Assembly (NCBI RefSeq): GCF_902506555.1
Contig: NZ_LR732707.1
Span: 3,365,899-3,429,898, forward strand
DNA: 64,000 nucleotides
Direction: 5' to 3'
From: Sphingorhabdus sp. 109
Lineage (GTDB): Bacteria; Pseudomonadota; Alphaproteobacteria; Sphingomonadales; Sphingomonadaceae
The stretch's first letter is position 1. Every line of letters starts with the position of its first letter. The notes beneath the pieces are model-generated. The model saw nothing but the letters and a program-made list of their open reading frames with translations. It searched no databases and was not told the DNA's origin. Of the stretch, positions 57,906 through 64,000 are shown piece after piece. The translations under genes and the position numbers were made by a program.

Positions 57906-58012
57906 CGCTTGCGATACCGCACGATTGCTACCTAAAATCGACCAACAGATGAGGCCAAATACTCGCCTCTTCTTAAAACGCCATATGTCTCAAATTATGT
58001 GATGAGCGACAG
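57906..58012 (+). repeat. Diverged repeat shared with 41054-41156
   Basis: cgcttgc at 57906 through gcgacag at 58012, with gccaaatactc and tgtctcaaattatgtgatgag in the same order and spacing as in the left-edge IS remnant. Confidence 0.35.
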
Positions 58013-58024
58013 TCCGAGAGATGC

Positions 58025-58181
58025 GCGCCGCTACTGCAATGGTTCGGTTGCCAGAGACGCTCTTGAGACCGCCGATATATCGGGTTTTCATCGATTATCT
58101 CTATGGTTCAGATCTTGGGGACGAGATGCAGACGGATGGATTCGCTACGGAGATCGTTTCCAGGGCGAATTTCTCCTGAGT
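58025..58181 (+). repeat. Diverged repeat, copy B
   Basis: An ungapped alignment with copy A (39319-39475) over 157 nt, including ttgccagagacgctct and attatctctatgg. Same orientation as copy A, so the two bracket the island as direct repeats. Confidence 0.5.
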
Positions 58182-58433
58182 GCGCGGCTTATGCGAACTC
58201 GAACATGAACCGGTGGCTGGCCCAGGCCAGCGGGAAATTGTTCTTCCGCTTGATCTGGCGTTCTTTCCTCATTGCAGGTGAGGGGGCAAAGGGGCGACAC
58301 AGGCGATCGCCGGCTTGTTAACACGAAGCCCCGGCCCGCTCAGCACCGGTATATCCCGGGCGTTTGATCCATATTCCATCCACAATCATATCCTATCGAC
58401 AACCCCATTCCTGTTGCATGCGGAGAACCGATA

Positions 58434-59459
58434 ATGCTGACTGACATTGAGAAAAGTCTGCCGTTGTGGGCGACTTCAAGCCTGCTGATATTGGCATTGT
58501 CCGGATGCGGGGGCGATGGATCGAGCAGTACGGACGCGTCGGTTACTTTGCCCGGAACATCGACGCCAACGCCGACCCCGACGCCAACTCCCACCCCGAC
58601 CCCGGACAGCGTCAGCACCGCCGATGTGGATTGCCCCTATAGCGGCAGCTATATGGGCGACTATAGCGATGCTGGCATGTTGACCGCGACGTGGAGCTGG
58701 ACCTGCGATGGAACAAATCGCAGCCTGACCGGAAATGGTTTACCCGATCATGGCGTTGGCACATTCCCCAACCCGGGCAATCCGAACACCATCACGACCC
58801 AGACTGTCAGCGGTTCGATGACGCTAACGCCAGTGATGGGCAGTGCTAATACCCAGATAGGAGGCCCGGGCGGAGCCTCGGCCTATGCCCGGAACAGTGT
58901 CAAATTTGATCCCGGAACGGGTGGCACTTGCGCAAGCGATATTGCCGCGACATCCGAGTGTGATCTGGGCGGGAATACCGGTCAGTGGCGGATCGAGGCA
59001 TTGGGGCAGGACACGTTTGATTTTGGCGAAGATGCCAACAATGCCCATGTGCAGCCCGGCGGCATCTATCACTATCACGGGATGCCCGAAGGGCTTCTGA
59101 CCAACGCAGGCGCTTCCGATAGCAACCGGAAAATGGTGTTGATCGGCTGGGCCGGCGACGGCTATCCGATCTACGGGCGCTATTGCTATGCCAGCGCCAT
59201 GGACGCGACCAGCGAACTGAAAGTCTGCACCGGCAGCTACATCAAGGATACGGTCGCCGATTCCGGCCGACCATCGACGAGCCTCGTGCCGCTCGGCGCG
59301 TTCCTCTCGGACTGGACCTATTCCGCGGGCTCGGGTGATCTCGACGATTGCAACGGCCGCACCGGCGTCACGCCGGAATTTCCGGACGGAATCTATTATT
59401 ATATGGCAACCGACAGCTACCCGTACATGAGCCGCTGTCTGAAAGGGAATATCAACTGA
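58434..59459 (+). CDS. YHYH-domain lipoprotein
   Basis: 341 residues from ATG 58434. The lipoprotein signal ends at LALSGC (Cys25). A Thr-Pro repeat linker lies at residues 44-57, encoded by a simple-sequence tract near 58560-58605. The YHYH domain follows: LTGNGLPDHGVGTFPNPGNPN, HVQPGGIYHYHGMPEG (YHYH at 212-215), LIGWAGDGYPIYGRY, and GDLDDCNGRTGVTPEFPDGIYYY. Eight cysteines outside the signal suggest disulfides and an extracytoplasmic place. The family's function is unknown. It heads a five-gene run. Confidence 0.85.
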   Translation: MLTDIEKSLPLWATSSLLILALSGCGGDGSSSTDASVTLPGTSTPTPTPTPTPTPTPDSVSTADVDCPYSGSYMGDYSDAGMLTATWSWTCDGTNRSLTGNGLPDHGVGTFPNPGNPNTITTQTVSGSMTLTPVMGSANTQIGGPGGASAYARNSVKFDPGTGGTCASDIAATSECDLGGNTGQWRIEALGQDTFDFGEDANNAHVQPGGIYHYHGMPEGLLTNAGASDSNRKMVLIGWAGDGYPIYGRYCYASAMDATSELKVCTGSYIKDTVADSGRPSTSLVPLGAFLSDWTYSAGSGDLDDCNGRTGVTPEFPDGIYYYMATDSYPYMSRCLKGNIN

Positions 59460-59460
59460 T

Positions 59461-59766
59461 ATGAAACATGTGAACCAGACGACATTTGGCATCGCCTGTA
59501 TGAGCGCGGCGGCAGCGCTGGCGCTGTTCGGCGCAACCCAGATCAATGCCCAGCGCGATCAGGATCGCGGGCCTCCAGGTGGCGGCAAAAAGCCGACCGA
59601 AGCGATGCTCAAGGCCTGTACCGCAAAAAAGGCCAATGATGCCTGCTCCGCGGAAGGTCCGGATGGCAATGTCGTGGCCGGCAGCTGCTTTGCACCGGCC
59701 GACCTGCCACTAGCCTGCCGGCCCGCTGGCAGGCCGGCGCGAGGAACGGGGCCCGAGGGTCAATGA
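59461..59766 (+). CDS. Small exported four-cysteine protein
   Basis: 101 residues with a signal-like helix (about 9-30). A conserved core has cysteines at 53, 62, 76 and 86 in KACTAKKANDACSAEG and VVAGSCFAPADLPLACRP. The next protein carries the same core, with the cysteines at the same residue numbers, in front of its YHYH domain, so this gene is a free copy of that domain. It begins 1 nt after the first YHYH gene and overlaps the next by 4 nt. Function unknown. Confidence 0.75.
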   Translation: MKHVNQTTFGIACMSAAAALALFGATQINAQRDQDRGPPGGGKKPTEAMLKACTAKKANDACSAEGPDGNVVAGSCFAPADLPLACRPAGRPARGTGPEGQ

Positions 59767-61022
59767 TACAGAAGCGGCGCGCAGCGCTCGGCACGGTGGT
59801 CGTTGGCGCCACGACGGCGCTGGTCATGCTCGGAGCGGTGCAGATCAATGCGCAAAGCGGCCCGGATCGGGGCCCGCCTGGTGGTGGTCAGAAACCCAGC
59901 GAGGCAATGCTCAAGGCCTGCTCTGCCAAACAGGCCGACGATCCCTGCTCGACGGAGGGGCCTGAAGGCAAGGATGTCGCGGGCAGCTGCTTTGCACCGG
60001 CCGGCATGCCACTGGCCTGCCGCCCATCAGGCGGTGCCATGGGGCCCGCCAATCGTCCGCCACAGGGGCAATCCAATCTCGGTACGCCGATTGAATCGAC
60101 CCGGGCCCAGACTTTCGGTGTGCTTTGCGGCGCGCATACCGATATCCCGAACGAGCAAATAGGCCTGCAGAGTGAAGCCAAATGGTCGTGCGAACGTGGC
60201 CAGCGCTTGCTGGTGTCAAATGGTATACCCGATCATGCGATTGGTGTTTTCCCCAATCCGGGAAATCCGAACAGCATCAGTGTACAATCGTTCAACTTTG
60301 CTGTTACGGTCGAGCCGGTGGGGCATACCGGCAGCGGCATCCGGGTCAAGGATTCCGGCTTCGCGCTCAATGGCGTGCCGTTCGATCCGGGAACCGCCGA
60401 GCGCTGCCCCGACGGAGCGACTGATGCGCAGGACTGCAGAGGGCAGGCCGGCAAATGGAGCATCGAGGCACTGGGCCAGTCTGTCTTCGACTTTGGCACG
60501 GACGAAAACCACGCTCACGTCCAGCCGGGTGGCAAATATCATTATCACGGTATTCCCGAAGCGATGCTGTCCGCGCAGACGCGCATGGGAAAATCGATGC
60601 AGCTGATCGGCTGGGCTGCTGACGGATTTCCGATCTATGCGCGCTACGGCCATGATCTGGCAAAGTTCATGACCAGTGCGCTGCGGCCGATGAAGTCGAG
60701 CTATCGCCTGAAGCCGGCGGCTGATGCAGGGCGTCCGAGTACGGCAATTATAGCGATGGGCGCCTTTACCCAGGACTATGAATATGTCGCCGGTCTCGGC
60801 GATCTCGACGAATGTAATGGCCGCTTCGGTGTTACACCCGAATTTCCCGAAGGCATTTATCATTATTATGCGACCGACAGTTTCCCCTTCGTCCAGCGAT
60901 GTGTGAAAGGTTCCACTGACAGTCAGCCGACAGCCCGTCGCGAGCAGCAGCGCGGCGAAGGCGGCGGGAGACGCGGCAAGGGGAACGGAAAGCGTCCGCC
61001 GCGGGGAGAAGGCAGACGATGA
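59763..61022 (+). CDS. YHYH-domain protein with N-terminal four-cysteine domain
   Basis: 419 residues. A signal anchor (9-30) leads into the four-cysteine core (Cys53, 62, 76, 86) and then the YHYH domain: VSNGIPDHAIGVFPNPGNPN, HAHVQPGGKYHYHGIPEAM (YHYH at 259-262), LIGWAADGFPIYARYG and GDLDECNGRFGVTPEFPEGIYHYYATDSFPF. The C-terminal tail (about 385-419) is strongly basic and Gly/Arg-rich (RRGKGNGKRPPRGEGRR). It overlaps both neighbours by 4 nt. It is paralogous to the first YHYH protein. Confidence 0.85.
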   Translation: MIQKRRAALGTVVVGATTALVMLGAVQINAQSGPDRGPPGGGQKPSEAMLKACSAKQADDPCSTEGPEGKDVAGSCFAPAGMPLACRPSGGAMGPANRPPQGQSNLGTPIESTRAQTFGVLCGAHTDIPNEQIGLQSEAKWSCERGQRLLVSNGIPDHAIGVFPNPGNPNSISVQSFNFAVTVEPVGHTGSGIRVKDSGFALNGVPFDPGTAERCPDGATDAQDCRGQAGKWSIEALGQSVFDFGTDENHAHVQPGGKYHYHGIPEAMLSAQTRMGKSMQLIGWAADGFPIYARYGHDLAKFMTSALRPMKSSYRLKPAADAGRPSTAIIAMGAFTQDYEYVAGLGDLDECNGRFGVTPEFPEGIYHYYATDSFPFVQRCVKGSTDSQPTARREQQRGEGGGRRGKGNGKRPPRGEGRR

Positions 61023-62098
61023 AGCGCCTGTTGCTGGCGTTCTGGTTGCTGCTTTTTGCCGGAACCGCGCAGGCCCATCTGTTGCCGAAGCAGAATGCGA
61101 CGATGAAAATCGTCGACAATAGCGCCAATTTTGTTGTGTCTGTTCCGGTTTCGGCCCTGGACAATGTCGACGATGATCAGAACGGGCTGCTATCCGCCCG
61201 GGAAATCCGGCTGCACAACCGGGATATCGAAAGGCAATTTGCCGAACGTTTCGGCGTCACAAATTCCGGCAAGTCCGGCAATGTGTTGATGACATGGGTT
61301 GTGCCGCCCCAGACCGATGGAGACCCGCTGGACAGCGACTATGTGGTTATATTGCACCGCGTGCAGTTTGATGAGCCGCCTCATAATCCGCTGATCGAAA
61401 CCGACATGTTCGGCACTCGTGACGGCGAAGCGCAAATGACGATGCGCGCCACCTTGGATGATGATCAGGAAGTTGCGATTCTTACGGCAGCCAGTGGCAG
61501 ACACCAGTTCTTCCGCGGACCACTGGCGCTATTCGGTGATTTTGTCCGGCTGGGAATTGAGCATATTCTCGGCGGGCTTGATCATTTGCTATTCCTGCTC
61601 ACGATCATTATCGCCGGCGCTGGCTGGCGCTACTGGCTCACTGTGGTGACAAGCTTCACGGTTGCCCACAGCATCACCCTGTCTCTGTCTGCACTGGGCA
61701 TATTCTCCATACCTGCGACAATCGTCGAACCGGCCATTGCTGCCAGCATCATATTGATGGCGGTCCTCAACCTGAAAAATGGCCCTGGTCGCAGCGACCG
61801 GATGGACTGGGGCAGAATAGCCATCGTGTTCGCATGCGGACTGATTCACGGTTTTGGCTTTGCGTCTGCTATAGGCGGGATGCTGGCCGCGAGTGAAAGC
61901 CTATTGGCGACGCTGGCAGGATTCAATATAGGTATCGAGATCGGTCAGTTTCTCTTTCTGACCGGTGTCCTGTTGATCATCCTAACCGTCCGCAAAACCG
62001 GCTTTGGTGATCGGATCCATCTCGTGCCGCATCTGGCATCGTGGATCGCGCTGGTTGCCGGCACGCTGCTCTTCATGCGCCAGACCGAAATGATATGA
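61019..62098 (+). CDS. HupE/UreJ-family membrane protein with extracytoplasmic N-terminal domain
   Basis: 359 residues. A cleaved signal (MKRLLLAFWLLLFAGTAQA) precedes a soluble domain of about 150 residues, which contains an EF-hand-like loop at residues 51-62 (DDDQNGLLSARE; positions 1, 3, 5, 6 and 12 fit). Six or seven helices then carry the HupE/UreJ_2 motifs GIEHILGGLDHLLFLLTIII, TVAHSITLSLSALGI, and CGLIHGFGFASAIGGM, with metal-type histidines. HupE and UreJ proteins are nickel or cobalt permeases; in this longer form the metal is not known. Coupled to the preceding gene by ATGA. Confidence 0.82.
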   Translation: MKRLLLAFWLLLFAGTAQAHLLPKQNATMKIVDNSANFVVSVPVSALDNVDDDQNGLLSAREIRLHNRDIERQFAERFGVTNSGKSGNVLMTWVVPPQTDGDPLDSDYVVILHRVQFDEPPHNPLIETDMFGTRDGEAQMTMRATLDDDQEVAILTAASGRHQFFRGPLALFGDFVRLGIEHILGGLDHLLFLLTIIIAGAGWRYWLTVVTSFTVAHSITLSLSALGIFSIPATIVEPAIAASIILMAVLNLKNGPGRSDRMDWGRIAIVFACGLIHGFGFASAIGGMLAASESLLATLAGFNIGIEIGQFLFLTGVLLIILTVRKTGFGDRIHLVPHLASWIALVAGTLLFMRQTEMI

Positions 62099-62131
62099 AA
62101 GGGCTGGTGCCATCCGGGGGGCGACATTTAA

Positions 62132-63238
62132 ATGGGAAAATATCGGGGCCAAATGATCAGGAACACGCTGCTATTGTCGATATCGTTGCTGCTGGGATCA
62201 TGCGGTGCCAATCCTCCGGCACCGACGGATATCGCGCCGGTTGATCTGGCTGCGCTTTCCGCCGCCGAGCGGGATAGTTATCTGCGGGAAGCTACAGCCT
62301 TTTTCGAAAAGGCCAATATTGTCGGTTCGCCCTCGCTCGTCGAATGCACCCTGTCCGGAGGCGCGAAAACGACCTGTTTTTCAATCACCGTGAAGCCTGT
62401 CCCCGGCGATTACACGCCAGGCCCCTGGTGCCCGCGCAACATCAGCGATGGCAAGGAGAAGTCCGGCATCTGGTTGGATGAAGGCAAGATTTACGATGCC
62501 GACGGAAAGTTCCTGCAGAATTTAAGCGACTTTTACGAGGACGATGAATGGCAACTCTTCGATCCCGCGACTGGTCGCGTCAACGTCACTGACAGCAAGG
62601 AAAAATGCGCGGCTGCGGCAAGGCCTGATGTGGACGAAAAATATAATAATTACTGTGTCGAATGCCAGCTCGACTATATGCCGGCGGAGAGCAGCGTTAC
62701 CTATGTCATTCCCGTAAGACCTGTCGCATCAAGCAACCGTTCGCGCACGCATGGCGGAGCGGGTGTAGCGATAAACGGTATCCGTCTGGATGAACCGGCT
62801 CCTCTCGATGCCATTCTGGATGCGCACACGCTTGCGCCGTTCGATGATTGTGGTGGTCATGTCAATCTGCATGTCGGTTATCACTATCATGCGGTGACGG
62901 ACTGTCTTGTCGACAAGTCGGGCCGGACCTCCGGCAAATATGATGCACCGGTGATCGGGTTGGCGATGGATGGATACAAGATATTGGCGCACAGGCTCGA
63001 CAACGGAGAGCTGCCCGGGCAGCTCGATAGTTGTCAGGGGCACAGTAGCGCCGAATATGGGTATCATTATCACGCGGGTGCTGCGGGTTCCAACCGGATA
63101 CTCGCCTGCCTATCCGGCCAGCAGGGATGCTCGTTCGAGAGCAGCGGTGAAACTTGTGACGCGTCTGTCCGGCGTGGTCCCCCGGGTGGCGGAGGTCCGC
63201 CTCCGGGTGCGACCCGGCCTCCGCCAGAACCCGGCTGA
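62132..63238 (+). CDS. Lipoprotein with two YHYH motifs
   Basis: 368 residues from ATG 62132; ATG 62153 would give a cleaner lipoprotein signal (MIRNTLLLSISLLLGSC). The lipid Cys is in LLGSC. The middle region has many cysteines. Two YHYH motifs occur at 250-253 (HVNLHVGYHYHAVTDC) and 311-314 (EYGYHYHAGAAG), separated by VIGLAMDGYKILAH, the counterpart of GWAGDGYPIYGRY. The end is Gly/Pro-rich. It is a diverged relative of the two other YHYH proteins and the last gene of the run. Confidence 0.78.
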   Translation: MGKYRGQMIRNTLLLSISLLLGSCGANPPAPTDIAPVDLAALSAAERDSYLREATAFFEKANIVGSPSLVECTLSGGAKTTCFSITVKPVPGDYTPGPWCPRNISDGKEKSGIWLDEGKIYDADGKFLQNLSDFYEDDEWQLFDPATGRVNVTDSKEKCAAAARPDVDEKYNNYCVECQLDYMPAESSVTYVIPVRPVASSNRSRTHGGAGVAINGIRLDEPAPLDAILDAHTLAPFDDCGGHVNLHVGYHYHAVTDCLVDKSGRTSGKYDAPVIGLAMDGYKILAHRLDNGELPGQLDSCQGHSSAEYGYHYHAGAAGSNRILACLSGQQGCSFESSGETCDASVRRGPPGGGGPPPGATRPPPEPG

Positions 63239-63264
63239 ACATCGGGCGCGGGGCTGCCAGTCGG

Positions 63265-63948
63265 CTAGCCGCCTTCGAAACGATAGCCGGCACCGTAAAC
63301 CGAGGTGATGCAGCCGGCGTCGGGATCGACTGCCGCAATCTTGCGGCGGATATTCTTGATATGGCTGTCGATCGCCCGGTCGCCCGAACTCAAGGACTGT
63401 TCGCCGATCTTGTCGAGCAATTGATCCCGGGAAAATACCCGGCCCGCATTCTGCATCATTGCCGATAATATGTGATATTCGGATATTGACAGCTTCAGCC
63501 AAGTTCCCTGCCAGGCGATCCGCTGTCCGGCGCTGTCCACCAGATATTTGCTGGCTGCGGGATCGCTGGTTACCCGGCCCTCATATCTGCGGATCAGCGC
63601 GTTCACCCGCGTGACAACTTCCCTTGCGCTAAAGGGCTTGGTGACATAATCATCCGCACCGTCGGTCAGACCTTGCAGCTTGTCCATCTCGTCGGTCCGT
63701 GCGGTCAGCATCAGGATGGGCACGGCGCTGAACTTGCGCAACTCCCGGCAAATCGTCATGCCATCGGAGGCCGGTAACATGAGATCCAGTACAACCGCGC
63801 TGGGCGGGGATGACCGGACGGAAGAAACCACCGAGCGGCCATCGGGAAAAGTTTGCGGATGGTGGCCTGCGCTGCAGAAATAGTCGGACAATATTGCGGC
63901 GATCTTGTGATCATCCTCGACGATGAAAATGCTGCGGTTCTTGATCAT
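63265..63948 (-). CDS. OmpR/PhoB-type response regulator
   Basis: 227 residues. The receiver has the acidic pair ED at 11-12, phosphoacceptor Asp55 (VVLDLMLPASDG) and Lys104 (YVTKPFS). The winged-helix DNA-binding domain follows (about 128-227) with SISEYHILSAMMQNAGRVFSRDQLLDKI and the DNA helix AIDSHIKNIRRKI. It converges on the YHYH run, 26 bp apart. Its start overlaps the stop of the sensor kinase gene by ATGA. The pair may control the neighbouring locus, but no binding site was identified. Confidence 0.93.
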   Translation of the reverse strand: MIKNRSIFIVEDDHKIAAILSDYFCSAGHHPQTFPDGRSVVSSVRSSPPSAVVLDLMLPASDGMTICRELRKFSAVPILMLTARTDEMDKLQGLTDGADDYVTKPFSAREVVTRVNALIRRYEGRVTSDPAASKYLVDSAGQRIAWQGTWLKLSISEYHILSAMMQNAGRVFSRDQLLDKIGEQSLSSGDRAIDSHIKNIRRKIAAVDPDAGCITSVYGAGYRFEGG

Positions 63949-64000
63949 GGTTGGTGCCGCTCCTGTGGCAGGTTCAGTTCAATCGATAATCCCCCCAGTC
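63945..64000 (-). CDS. Sensor histidine kinase, C-terminal end only
   Basis: The last 17 codons of a minus-strand gene, ending LGGLSIELNLPQERHQP, overlap the response regulator start. GGLSIELNLP is the usual ending of the kinase ATP-binding domain. The rest lies beyond the window. Confidence 0.6.
   Translation of the reverse strand, partial: LGGLSIELNLPQERHQP

Larger units (their letters stand above)
57034..58433. other. Gene-poor right edge of the island with decayed mobile-element sequence
   Basis: 1.4 kb without a supported gene. 57034-57540 should contain the promoter of the TonB receptor; I found no clear -35/-10. 57570-57795 has a weak transposase resemblance, 57906-58012 repeats part of the left-edge IS region, and 58025-58181 repeats copy A. 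58182-58433 shows nothing definite and leads into the first YHYH gene. Confidence 0.5.

Noticed and set aside
58557-58607. Short tandem repeats, considered as a CRISPR or minisatellite
   Set aside because: They encode the Thr-Pro linker of the first YHYH lipoprotein; no spacers.

Overview
The window looks like a chromosomal segment of an alphaproteobacterium of the order Sphingomonadales (Sphingorhabdus/Sphingopyxis-like). This rests on gene content and protein style: a TonB receptor with the usual sphingomonad plug opening, a CYP153-like P450, an orphan GspN, a hemC-hemD-membrane protein run, many GTG/TTG starts and many 4-nt gene overlaps. No 16S gene is present, so the genus is an inference.

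From 0.4 to 39.2 kb the window is ordinary core chromosome: an acyl-CoA carboxyltransferase, an S41-like protease, MtfA, an isoaspartyl peptidase, ispG, a dienelactone hydrolase, a one-cysteine thioredoxin-fold protein, gspN, a flavin-dependent oxidoreductase, nhaA with a coupled DUF885 peptidase, a four-gene surface glycan or lipid module (FAD oxidoreductase, GtrA flippase, sulfatase-fold transferase, GT-C-like membrane protein; 14.1-19.3 kb), Tat-exported MsrB, a P450, a NatAB-type ABC exporter, queG, adenosine kinase, a polysaccharide flippase, gpsA-tsaD, hemC-hemD, a prolyl oligopeptidase with a coupled thioesterase, Xaa-Pro aminopeptidase and small housekeeping genes. This part ends at a tRNA-Thr(GGT) gene (39167-39241).

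From 39.24 to about 58.2 kb lies an accessory island. Its left end carries a copy of the tRNA 3' tail 440 bp downstream, a diverged repeat family, the 3' part of a large serine recombinase, an internally deleted IS3-type element, and a frameshifted, truncated alcohol dehydrogenase. The IS remnant cuts both the recombinase and the dehydrogenase, which points to an IS-mediated deletion. The cargo looks like a catabolic cluster: two aldehyde dehydrogenases, a CaiB-type CoA-transferase, an AMP-forming acyl-CoA ligase, two paralogous D-aminoacylase-like amidohydrolases, two MFS transporters, a TetR regulator and a TonB-dependent receptor. The substrate is unknown. A 1.4-kb gene-poor right edge repeats sequences from the left edge.

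From 58.4 to 64.0 kb is a compact secreted-protein locus: a YHYH-domain lipoprotein, a small four-cysteine exported protein, a second YHYH protein that carries the same four-cysteine domain, a HupE/UreJ-type membrane protein with an EF-hand-like loop, and a lipoprotein with two YHYH motifs. An OmpR-type response regulator and the end of a sensor kinase follow on the opposite strand. This is the best candidate for a little-described system, possibly periplasmic metal or thiol handling under two-component control.
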